NCBI GenBank assembly: GCA_963855995.1
Contig: OY979717.1
Span: 51,405,140-51,469,139, forward strand
Source of the DNA: Muricea muricata
Taxonomy: Eukaryota > Cnidaria > Anthozoa > Malacalcyonacea > Plexauridae
Length of the DNA: 64,000 nt
Direction of reading: 5' to 3'
This document shows, one piece after another, positions 1 through 12,900 of this stretch (position 1 is its first letter; every line of letters begins with the position of its first letter). The notes under the pieces are model-generated. The model was given only the letters and a program-made list of their open reading frames with translations. It was not told where the DNA came from and ran no database searches. The position numbers and the translations under genes were made by a program.

Positions 1-253
1 ACCCAAAGGATCAAACATCATGTCAATATAAACCAAAGGCGATTTTAGCTCCTCCATATCTTTGTCATTCTGTAGTGAGAGGTGAGGTATAAGAACGCCT
101 GGTTGATATTTCTCCAGATATCAACTGCTTTAAAATGAAAATACTTTGTCATGTCATCTACTCACGAAAAACACCCAACAAAACGAGAAATATCTTTTGA
201 AGTGACAAACAGAAATTATTACTTTGCACGAGTATATAGTAATGCAGGATGGG

Positions 254-712
254 TACATAGTCAAAGTTTATGACACGAAGTTTTTTTACTCCCTGCTTGG
301 AAAAATCTTTATTAAAATTTCTTTTGACGTTTTTCATTTCGTTTCTTCCAACTTGAAATATTTTAGTTTGTTTAAATTTTTCAATGCAACAAATGTGGCG
401 ACGGTACGATGCAGAATGATTTTCAAAACAATCATCTTATAGCATCTGTTAGGTAGTTAAAACAACCCAAAGTGAGCTATGTGGGCGTGAAACATAATAT
501 TTACATGCATGTTTATTTTAGCATGGTCTTCAGTTTAATAAAACGGTTACACGACAAATCATTATGCATTGTGACGCAAAAGTTCAAACAAACTAAAGTA
601 TCTCAAGTTAGAAGAAAGGAAATGAAAAACGTGAGAAATGGAGAAAGAAATGACGAAATTGCTATACAGTTTTAAAAGATTTTTCCAACTAGGGAATAAA
701 AATCGTGTCACA
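254..712. mobile_element. MITE copy 1 of the TTAA-flanked ATGACACG family (degraded)
   Basis: The inverted arms read ATGACACG followed by a TTTACTCCCT/CCCTAGTTGGAAA stretch, TTTTTCATTTCSTTTCTTC and TTTTAGTTTGTTT at both ends, about 170 bp per arm. The centre (AGTTAAAACAACCCAAAGTGAGC near 455) is shared with the second copy at 54240-54921. The outer ends have lost the intact TTAA seen in copy 2. The rest of 1-979 has no supported gene. The minus frame at 1-76 is open after an AG but could not be tied to IFT74. Confidence 0.65.
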
Positions 713-979
713 TGCACTAAAAGGCAAAAATTGCCTTAGTTACCTATACTGTTTAGTAATTCTCACTTTGAATGTGCGAGTAGATTACATCAGAAAGCAT
801 GATTAATTTGCATGTTTTAAAGATGCAAGAACGTCTTGAAAATAAGACAAGACATGTGTGGTGATAATTTCTTTTCGAACGATACTGGACTGAGACCAAA
901 AGTAGATGGATTCATGACACTGACCCTCACGATCGTCACAAAACATATGGCGTGGTAAAACATGGAAAACATAGAGTAC

Positions 980-3900
980 CTGACTGCAACGAATCGGATG
1001 TATTTTGAGATCTGTGCATTTCATTTTCTTTGAAGCTTAAATCAGCCTAGTAATAAAACAGCACGATGGGAAGTTCCAGTGTGATATCAATGTATAAATT
1101 GTACGCGTACAGTAAATTGCCTAAGAAACATCATAGATATAGGAAACTAGTATTTGCTTACCTTCATTTGTTTCAACTCGCCAACACTCGGTAGATGCTT
1201 TGAACGGATCATTCTCTGTAGCGGAAACGGAAATAGTATTATACAACAATAATAGAATTGTACTCCATGCGAGCATTGATGGGCAAGTGCGAGAGAATGC
1301 ATTTTGCAATTCTTTCAACTATTGAGGTACACAGTAACAGTCGGCATAATATTGGTTATATGTTTGTGCTTCGTCTTTTATGAATGTTCGGCGGTTTACT
1401 AGACTTTATCTTACTGTTAAATCTCTCTTTGTAAAATTTTCAGTGACACATGTGTCTATAATTTTACGTGTGAAATTTCACATATAAAATATAAAAACTT
1501 CATATTTGAAAACTTTTCACATGTGATACGAGTCAGTTTATGCGTGAATGTTGATTTCTCCGGTGAAATTAAATGTGAAGTTTTCATAAGGGTCAATAGC
1601 ATGATCCAGCGAGAGATGGCTTTATTACTTCAATATATTCGCCTTAAATTCAGCGTTAAGCCTGGTTCACAACACGATGGAAACATTGTACTGTGTGGAA
1701 CTTCGAAATTTTAAGTACAGTTTTTCCCTTGAAGTTAAGTCGATGTCTCATGCAGTCGAGCACTTGACTTTATTCGTTGCATTAGCGTTCCCCTTTATAC
1801 TCATGCTAGAAGAAGCTTTGACACAGATGTAAACGTTCGGACAGAAATAATTCACAGGAAATTTCTTCATAGAATTGGTGCTTATCTCTCCATTTCTCCC
1901 TAATACTTAATAAAAAACATTACCCGGCTCATGTGTTCCAAAATTGACACAATATTTCCTTCCAGTTGTGATGTGCGTTCCTAAAAATTACAATGATTTA
2001 CATCTTTTAGTTAGTTAGCGACTTTCTTTTACGAGGATAACACGTGACAGCATTATGGATACTGATAACCTAGTCGTCCTAAACGCGTTAATTTTAGAGA
2101 GGGGGGGACCGAAGTACCCAGAGGAAAACCCTCGAAGCACAGCAGTCAACTCACATGAATTACTACACCAGACGTGGTTTCGCAATGGCGCCACGCTAAT
2201 GCGCTAACCGCTTGCGTAGCCCGTGCTTCCCATACACATAAGAATGCATTAGGATGTATTAAATCAGTAATATAACAAGAATAGTAACTATTTTTTTTAA
2301 TGATGGGTCGCCACCAAACTATACTAACAAGCCTTGTGAATGGTTGGTTGTAACAATGGAAGACAAATGTGATTATAAAATAAAAGTAATTAACATCAAG
2401 CACGAGTTGTTGCGCGGTCATTAATATGCGTTACTTAAATGCAATTACGTAATTATGAAGTTCGCTAGCCAATCGAATGCTTTGGGTAGGGCTCCTGGGA
2501 AGCGTTGCTTGGTCCTGGGCTCACCTGCTTGCTGCCAGCCTTACTGTACGCTTGATTTCGCTCCCTACCCACGTCTCAGTGGTTCCCCTTGCTTCAGGCT
2601 GAACAGTACACACTTACCAATTCTCTCTTCTTGTTTTCCTCAAAAGAACCAAGAAACTCTACAAAATGCAAACAGATTTCACCATATGGATTAAATTACA
2701 ATAAATAAGCCCGGTACCGCTGGCAATTCCACCGGGAATGCTTCTCACTCAGTTTGAGATGTAACTAAGTATAGCTCTTACTCTCCCTCAAACTACTGGT
2801 TTTCCCTACAAAAGGCGGGTGTTCATACAGTTAGGTAAGCTTTGTGCTATTTTAGCAAGACTAATGTTACCAAATATTAGTTTCTAACATTTGAATTTAT
2901 TGAAATTCGGTTGCCCCTATGTTTTGGCAGCAGAATAAGGTACTTCAGTCACAAAGCGTTCTATCGGGTTATCTGTTTTTTCTAGACCTTTCCACACCAG
3001 TGCATTCTAATTCTTTTACTGATCAATGGTTTTATCTGGGATATCAGATAGCTTGTCCTTCCACGCGAAAGCAATGTCTTTCTCATGAGTGTAGCAAACG
3101 AGGAAATTGATATAGAAGCATCGGCTGGTATAATGTTGACTTCATACCTTGCATTGTCTCCTCTCTTTTCTTGAGCTCAAGATACTTCTGATTTCGTTCA
3201 CCTACAATTAAACCCAAGCACGCTAAAATATCCCGCTTCCAAATATTCCTCATGCATGTTAGAATTAAACATATTCTCACGTCTCTAGCTCAATTTAATT
3301 CATGAATGCCGGAAAGAAATGTTTACGTGGACGTTCTGTTGTTTGGGCACATCCTTTTCCTAGCTCCTAAGGTTCATGCTGTATCACCACACAGTAAACA
3401 AAATTGACGTATTGCATGGGATGCATTGTATCACGAGGGTAAAGTTTGCAATAAAAGAGTGAATGATGCTCACATGAAAGAATAAGAATTACGGTATAAA
3501 TATTATAGTGTAAAAATGAAGTGAGTTAGTTTTAATACAAATTTGAGTTCATCTATTGTGCGTCTCTTGTCAAGAGGAGGGAGGGAATTTTTGAAGGGAT
3601 GTGTAAAACTACTCAGAGAAAGTACTAAATCATCCCAGCGGAGGTGGTTTCAATCATAAGTCACTAACTTACCTTGGTTTTCCTCCAGATCCATGTCAAT
3701 TTGTTGCAATTCTTCTGAGGTCAATCTCACCTTTTCCTTTATTTCCTGAATCCTAGATTGGTGAGGAAGACATAAGCCTCTCACATCAGCCAAATATTAA
3801 AATTCAAGCAACTTACACGTCTTCCTAAACCTGTACCACCGATAAATTTTCATTAGGCATTCACAAGCCATTCATTTAACATTGAGTATTTGCGCAGTTC

Positions 3901-6900
3901 TTCCCTATAATTGTTCATACTCGTGGAGACATACAGAATCTGGTTAAGTAACGTCCAAATCCTTCAAGTTATTCCACGTACACATTAACACATATTAGAA
4001 GCATGACAGCCCACCTTTTCTCCATTGATCGAATTTCTTCGTTATCGTCTTTCACCTAGTAAATACAATACAGACAAAAAGTAACGCTTACAGATTATAC
4101 AACAACCGAAGCCCATAAAAGGCTAATGCGAGCAACATAGAAATTCTTTGCTTATTTGAAAGAGCTTCTAAAATAACTAACAAAGCCTTTTACAGCTGTT
4201 TTTGATATCTTACAAATAAGGAAAGTCTGGTAAGGCCGGGTAACGTGGGTTCAAACATAGAGCATATTGAAGATGTTGGAGAGTCATTACTCTTATATGA
4301 CCCTCAGCCGCGTTCACAAGTCGGGCGATGAAGAGAGTTATGAACACGTAAGCGTTGGAAAAGAAAGGTTTTCTCAATACGCCAGACCAGAGTTGCAAAA
4401 AGCGTCCAACCTTCCTCCGAGCAAAATTTTCAAAGTTTGCAAACCTTCCTCAAAATGTTGTAAAGTTCGGCTTTCTAAACTGAAGATTAGAATGAATCTT
4501 GAGAATGAATCAATATTTTTTCAGAAAGAATCATCTATTATTTTTTTTGTTATGTTAGAGTTTAGGATTCATTATATAGTGTGTTGACATGAAACCTTCC
4601 TCGCTGACTGCCCATTTTGCAAACCTTCCTCACGGGTGATACCCGCATACCCGTGGCTTTTTTGCAACTCTGCGCCAGACATAACTCTCTTCATCGCTAA
4701 GATCGTGAATGCGGCTCAGATATAACTCTCCCAACATCTTAATAACTATTGACAAAAGAGAGTTACGTCAAATATAACTCTCTCATGTTAGTTAAGGAAA
4801 CGTTGGGAGAGTTAAAGAAATTGGGTGTGGCCATCAGGAAAAGTGGGCGTGGTTTTGACATCACCCTCTGAAATCATAACTCTCCGAAATAACTATATCA
4901 ATTTCATAACTCTCCTTTTAACCGGTCCCCATTTTTTTGTAGGTCAAGGTGTATTGGTTGACTTATATGGTAATGTATCAGTGATTCGTGCGGACACAGA
5001 GTAGTTCAAATATGCTGGCGTAAACAGTGAATCTGGGTCTTCAAGCAAAAAATATTAAATTAGGGACGAGTAAATGATAAGCCACAAAATATCGTTGTTT
5101 ATTTCTTGACAATGAGTGACAGAAAAGGCATACAATGCTGAAGAAATATAATTCAGCTATGTTAACAAATTTTGGATTTAACCGCCACCGGAAAATTAGT
5201 TTAAAACCTCACTAAATGTATTTTCCTCAAAATGTTTACCAACATTAAAGCTGTCCACGCAAGTTCAAAAATCACTTTTGTTAATATTCTCGTTATCTCC
5301 AATGTAGCTATATATTATGTAAGCCAGAATGCCTTACATAATAATGGTTGTAAGGAGAGGGGTACTTTCTTGCCACCTCACGTAGGTAATGGTGATGGTA
5401 TGCATGATTAGCTCGCTAGCAGACGTTGTTTTCATATTTGTTGGGGGAGGGGTCCCTCCAAATTCATTCGGGTTTAGCATAGCAGCCAATGAATTTAGCA
5501 TGTGAAATCAACGTCTGTGAAATTAAACATCACAGTGAAAGCAGGGTTTTCTCTTTATAAAACTAAACAAACGAGAGCACAAAAGAAAGCCTGCCAGTAT
5601 AGGCAAAAGAATGATCATACGTCATTTCTACTCAACCTGTTTCAATAGTTTCTCTCTTTCTTCCGCAGGGGTGCCTTTGCTGTTCGCTTCTTCAACTAGA
5701 CTTTGTTTTTTCTCCTCCAACTCATGGATTTTTTCATATAAAGTGACTGCAAAAGAACAATCATAAATACTGTACGGTGCTGCTCATTCTCATTTCTTGC
5801 ATCCTACTCGCGATCAGATAAACTGACCCTACTATAACAATTAGTTTTTAAGTTCTGAATGCGTCCACACGACTTGTGGTGAATTGCAGTTAAAATCTTA
5901 CCGGCTTCTTGTTTGACAGGTGAAGATGCTACTTCCTAAAATCAGCATTAAACACATAATAAATAAGCCTAAATCAGAAGCATCCTCAGAGATATGAAAA
6001 ACTAGATTCAAATTAATCTGACACTGCAGAGAACAACGAAAAATTCATTGTCGCGAGTTCGAATCCCGCTCGAGACAACGAATTTTTCGTTGTTCTCTGC
6101 AGTGTCAGATTAATTTGAATCTAGTTTTCTTAAATAAGCCTAACCTAGATGCATATACGCATTGCTAGAATCGCAAAATCTCAATCCTACGGCAGAACTA
6201 ATTAATTTACTTTACTTCATATTGTGATCGAATCTGATGAACGTTATTCAAAGTTTTTGAAATTTACCCTAATGCCAATTAACAATTAGATTACGAGCTA
6301 TCACCGCATAGAAATCGAGAGCGAGTAATCTAATTATTTTAGTAGAATCAGAGATCAAACATGGAATATTCAACAAAAAATTTGATTTTTATGCAATTTT
6401 TTTAAAAGAAATCTCTATAGGAAGATGATCGTTTTGCTACTCGCTATCTATCGAGGAATAGATAGCGAGTAGAGTAACCAATCAAATTACAGCATTTGCA
6501 ATAGTATACTAGTATGATTCTACTAATAAATATTAGTCGGAAAAGATCCTTCATTTATATTGTATGACCGTGTTGAAAACTAGCTCTGGCAACATGAAAA
6601 AGAACTCCAAACCTCTTCAAGTGTTTGCAACTTCGTCGTTACTCTGTCCAAATGTTGCTGTTTTTCGTCCAACTCCTGTGCACAGAAAATATGAAAATAA
6701 AAAATTCATTACGTACACGTAATAGTTAGCGACTGCTAATAGATAGTCTGTACAAAGTTTTTCATGTTTTACAAACCGTGTGGTAATAACTGCACTACCA
6801 GACTTGAGATGAGTTAGTTTTGTCAGGCGCACATATTAGAACAGTACCTTACTTGATAATAGAACCAAAAATTATGGTTGTTTTTACTCATTTACTTCAC

Positions 6901-9900
6901 ACAGTCTCACGTTCTTATTTATTCACATTTAACTAAGGATGCCTTTTAATTCTCAATTTTTCCAAGCGTGTTTATAGCTTCGACGACAGGCCACTTACTT
7001 TCTGAAGGCTGGCATTCCTTTTCTTCAGATTTAAATACGTTTGCTTCATTGATTCAGACTAAAATGCAATTTACAACACGGCATTTTTTGTTACAAAATA
7101 AAAACACAAGGGCACCTGTATACTATTTAATTGGGGGGGGGGGATTTAGAGGCATGGAACGAGGACCTTTGGTCAGTTTGGTGAGCAGACAAAAGCATGA
7201 AACGAGGAAATGAAGTGAGAGATGAATAAGCTCAAAGTTCATGAAATTGTACAGTTTTCATTCAACTGCATGGTCTTTTCTTGTTTGTTTGCAAACATTT
7301 GACCCTGCGAAAACAGTAAACGTTCATTCTGGGCTCCGAAAAAACATGTGACAAGTAACCTGCAGACAAGATCTGGCTATGTCGAATCCTTGAACGCTTT
7401 TGCTTTAAAAATTCGGAAACAATGCCATGAAATTTTGAAAAGAAGTGTACAGGGTGTTCCTAAATAAAAAAAGCAAAATATAATAATTCCATCGTACTTA
7501 CCATGCCTTGCACTAAATTTTCAGCCATTCTGTTCTCTTGGTCTATTTCAAGCTGTAATTCTTTGATTTGCTCTTCTTTTCTGTCAAACAGTAAATAATG
7601 CAATTATTTACTTGCACCAAGTTTGACCAGGTCAACAAAAGGAAAACAAAACAGAAAGATTGCTCTCCTCGACGCTAATGTTGAAACCGTATACAGTCAG
7701 TCGTATCCTTGATGGTCAGTCGCATCATTGATGTCGTTCCCAAACTGCTCTGGTCTCAGTTAGATGAAGATTTTAGAAGTTGCTTCGACGGTTTCCAGAA
7801 AACTCGTTGTTAGCTCAATCGTCTGGGCATGCGATTTTTAACAAAACAGGCAGGTTCGAATCCCGGCTTGTTTATTTTTAAATTTCACCAAACCTTTTTT
7901 TTCTTAACTTATTCCACTTTTATACGATTTTTGTCGGGGATTCAATTATTTAAAATTTTAAAACGCAAAATCTACGTTTTGTGAGACACTTAGGCCTAGG
8001 AACGAGATCAATGATGCGACTGACCATCAATGATGCGACTGACTGTCTACCGTTTCGAGCTTTGCCTCGTCAACGAGTGTAAAAATGGCATTGTCTGGTG
8101 TTATTGGTTTTCGGTATATAGTTTTCATGTATGATGATACTGTAATTATTCATGGTCACTTACTGTTGTCGTTTCACGAATAATTCGTCGATCGCCTTCC
8201 TTTCTCTGTCATTGCTGGCTTTGATCTTAGAACAAGAGCATTCAGTCATTGTTATATACTATATAGTCCGCAGTTGATTAAAAAAAGAAGACTTGCCTCA
8301 GTGGCGGATCCAGGGTAAGTCAAAGTAAATTATAGCAGCTCAATTTTAAATTCAAAATAACTTTATAACAATGTCATAGGTTTTTAATTTCAAAAGAATA
8401 AAACCTAACCAATGAAGTTGCTTTGAAGGTATTTTAAAATGTAAATATATCCTAGAATGAGCTGTGGTAATTTATTTTGACTTACGCTAGATCCGCCACT
8501 GACTTGCCTTTATGAGGGTTGAGCAAGTGCTTCCCCGCAAATTGGCAAGAACTTAGGGAAATTTCCCCTGACCTTATTTCTTTTTAAGGTAATCTTCAGT
8601 TATGGTATTAATTAGGGATTCATTGGGAATATTAACTATACATACTGGCCACGTCAGCCAAACCAAATCAAATTAAAAACATTTTACAACTGACGGAAAA
8701 GTAAGATAACGAGGGGAAATATTCCAAGCCAAAATTTAGGTTTTTTAAGATTTGGATGGGAATTCCAAATTTCAATTCTCCTATCCTATCCTCTACCTAA
8801 ATATCCTTGTGGTGCAGGTAGTTATAACATATATACTACATACTAATATACGGTTATGGATGTTTTGCCGTAAACTAAAGCCCTCGTATTTGCTATATTT
8901 CTTACTAGTGAAGATATGAAAAAATATGTAACGCGTAAAAACGCTTGTGTTTTCACGCGGAATTTAAATGTTCTCTGTCAGCTTGTTTCGAATTCTGACC
9001 ATATAATAAAAAGAACATTAGACGGTAGCTTGAAGATATGAAGATTTCTCGTGTTGAAAACTCCACTCAAACATAATATTCATATCTTCGCGCCACCGTA
9101 TAATATCCTCTATATATTGACGTTACTTAATAGAATAGCACTCATTTTGACTGACATACCGCATCATGTTCTTGAATAATTTCATCCATATCAGAGTCAG
9201 TGTTCAGTTTATCCAATAGCTAGAAAAAATGTAGGTGAAGTACTGGTGTATAAAAATACAATATAGTTCTCTTAGTAAACGTTCAAGAATATGCACAGTT
9301 GATAGAAATATGTAACATGACAATCCCTTCCATAAACATAATACACCTTCAGTTCAGCCTCGTTTTCCTGTCTTTTTCGGGTAATTCCCCAGCCACATAC
9401 ATTGCAATGCTATTTATTTTGGTGTCACATTTTTGTGTCAACAAAATAAATAGCTCTGTTACGTGCGTGAAGGGAGAATCACCCAAGTACAAATCATCCG
9501 ATACCCTCTCATGTTGTATTACAGAATTATACTAGAGTTATATGCTACGTACTGTATTATAATCAGCCAGTTGGCCCTGAAGGTCTTTTATTTCGGTAGC
9601 CAAACCTTCCGCCCTAGGGTAATCAAATAACGATCAACAACATTACTTCTACAGGGTTGTCAATAGAAGCCGGTTACCGGCGGTATATCGCCGTCTACTT
9701 TACCTCTGACCGCCGGCTATATTTTAGTTTAAGAGTTTAGTGAAGTACCTAAAAAATATTGTTCAAGAACTGTTCGCTTATAACAAAGTATGAATTTTTT
9801 TGCAGTCATTTTGAAAAAGAGATAGTTAATAGGATTTTCATAAATTTTCGATACTTTGTTAATAACGAGACACGCTTGAAGCTTCCACAACTGTGTTGGA

Positions 9901-12900
9901 AAGATCCTTTCACTTTTAATACTTTTCCAAAGAAATGAGTTTTATTTCTCATGAACTGGAAACACTTAAAATCAAAATGGCGTCCAAACGAAAGCGTGAC
10001 GGTGATATTCATACATTTTTCATAAGGCAATCAAGCGGTAAGACAATACAGCAATTATATTTTTGTGTTGCTTTTTGTTGAATTGTTAAATTTAGTATTC
10101 TGTAATAAATTACTGAATGGTATTACATTTTATTTTCAGCTAAAAATCAAGATAATAATAGTGAAGATGCAGTAGTCACTGCTACTGAAATTGAAACTCA
10201 AACTGAAACTCCAATTGAAAGTGAATGCATCTCTGCAGATGGGAGAGCACAAGAAACTAACTCTAGGAAGTCTGCACCTTCCAAAGCAGTGACATCCAAT
10301 GACTTGTGGTCACAAGAAAAGGAGGAAAAATTTCTGTCTTCTTCATTTACCGCAGAAAGTTCAAATTTTCATTCCTACTTTAAGTGTAGAAATTGCAGGT
10401 GTAAAAGCCAAGTCTGGTGACAAATTCCAGCATCACTGGATAAGTGATGAGAGTCTGATTTTCTGCATGAAGACAGGCATTAACTGGTTGATATATTTGG
10501 AAGGTGATGGCATGTTTTGTGTGCTCTGTAGAAAGCATAATTGTTCCAACAGTCAAAACAAAAGCAAAAAATTCAATCTTGAACCATCTGTGAGATACAA
10601 ACGGAAAGCTGTTGAAGATCATGCCAATTCCCAGCAACATAAAAATGCTGTTATGGCTGAATTGCTAAGTACAATGTCTTATTTTCAAAAAGAGTTGGAT
10701 AGAAGAGAAACTATTAAGGATTCTGTTTATTATAATGCCCTACTTACCATGTACTGGCTAGCAAAGGAAGAAGTAGCAAATAAAAAGCTAGTTAGTCTTC
10801 TTAAGCTTCTGGAACAAGTGGGCCTTGAAGATATGAGGTTCTTTCAACACCGTTCTCAAGGGTCAATACGAGAAATGTTTTTGTTGCTTGGGCACACTGT
10901 AAAAGCTCAAGTGATAAGGAAAGTGTCAGAGGGAAGTAGTTATGGACTACTTTCAGATGAAGTATGTGACGTTTCAAACAAAGAACAATTGGTTACCTTT
11001 ATCAAATATGTTGACAGAGAAACTAGTAAAGCAAACACTTCCTTTCTCGATGTAAGCAATTTGTTGGAAAGTTCCACTTCAGCTAATGCTGAAACCATAA
11101 CACATACTATCACGCAACAGATTGACGACTCAGGCTTAAACAGACAATATCTATCCAGTTTTGCAAGCGATGGTGTTTCAGTCATGACCGGAAAAAGAAA
11201 TGGTGTTGCAGCTAGACTTCGAAGAACTGTAAACCCAAGTCTGATTAATATCCACTGTATTTGTCACCGCCTAGCACTGGCTTGTGCGAGTGCCAATGAC
11301 AGCCTATCGTTTCTGCTTAAAGTGGAGAAAATTATTTTGCAGTCGTGGAAATACTTTGACAACTCAGCAAAAAGAGCTGCTGCATATGCCAAAGCTGTTA
11401 TGAACCTGAAGAAAGTCCATGTCAGAACAAAAAAGGAAAAGAAAACGCTCAGAAAAAGGTTCAAAAAAGCCTGCAGAACCCATTGGCTTTCAACTGAGCA
11501 ATCGATTGACAGTGTGTTTGAGGATTATGAAGCTCTTTTGCAGACACTTCGAATTTTCAAAGAGGATGGTGATGCCACAGCTACTGGGTTGCTTTCAGAA
11601 GTAGGAAATATCAAATTTCTTGGAGCTGTATACCTTTTACACCAAACTCTTCCACAACTATCTAACTTGAGTAAAGCTTTTCAAAAAGGAGCTGTTTTTT
11701 TTGCTGCAGTTTCCCCTGCAGTTGACTATACTCTAGATGAACTGGATAATGTGGCAAATAATTTCAGTTTCATTTCAGATCTTAAAAACGACCTCAAGAA
11801 AGATGGCAGGCTGAGCAGATGCGATTTGGGTATCTTTAGTCAATTTCATGAAAATCAGTTGAAGAATCTCACAACAAAGTACATTTATTTAAAGCTTTAA
11901 AAGAAAACATTCAAGATCGATTTGATGGAAACCTCCCTGTTATCACTGCATTTGAAATATTCAATCCTATTCGAGTTCCTGAGAAGCAAGAAGCTGGATT
12001 TAAAGAGTATGGAACAGCGGAGATTAAAGTGTTGGCAGACTACTTCTACCAAAACTCAGAAGACAAATTGAAAGAAGACCAGACAGAAGAGTTACTCTGC
12101 GAGTGGAAAAAGTTTAAGTATAACCTTCTAATTCTGCAGAAGGAAGTTCCTCCAGAGCTCTCCAGGCCTGTTGGCACAGGCAAAGATGGAACCAAAAAGC
12201 TTATTTCCAAGACGCTAACTGAATGGCTGTTGGAGCACATGTTGTCTTTAGAATCAACATACATACATCTTTGTCCTAATCTTTTACATTTGGCAGAGGT
12301 ATGCCTTACCCTGCCTGTCAGCAACGCATGGCCTAAAAGAGGTGCTTCAGCAATAAAAAGATGAAAAACGCGACTAAGATCGAATTTGAATAGTGACATG
12401 CTTACGTCTTTGCTTCAAATAACAGTAAACGGGCCCGATACTAGTGACTGCCATCATGTCATAGAAGAAGCAATGAAAGAGTGGCTGTCTAAACCAAGAA
12501 GAAAGATTGCTAGGTATACAGACAAAGAGAAAGAAGTTGCCAAACTTCGAACAGTAGATGCTTCTGTTCAAGTTGAGTCACAATCTGACTTGGACAAAAT
12601 TCATTCAGCATATGAAGAAGCTCAAGAGGATCTTGAAGAAGACATGACCAGCATTACTGATGTTGAAAATATAGCAGCTTTGCTGAAGTTACCATCATGT
12701 TTTTCTGCATCTGATGATGACTCAGAGGACTCTGATTCAGACTGCTACACAAACAGCGATCTAGAATTACTAGAGTAGAACTTTCTGTGTTCATTTTATA
12801 TTGATTAAATAAGTACAATGTCATGAACATTAAGATTTATAATTATTCATTGTAGTTATGGGCCGTCTCAAACCTTTTGCAAGGGAGCTTCAACTTGCTT

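Noticed and set aside
1..76. Minus-strand open stretch after an AG, reading KDMEELKSPLVYIDMMFDP
   Set aside because: It does not fit the phase required after the IFT74 exon 980-1046 and does not resemble the expected IFT74 C-terminal part; left unassigned.
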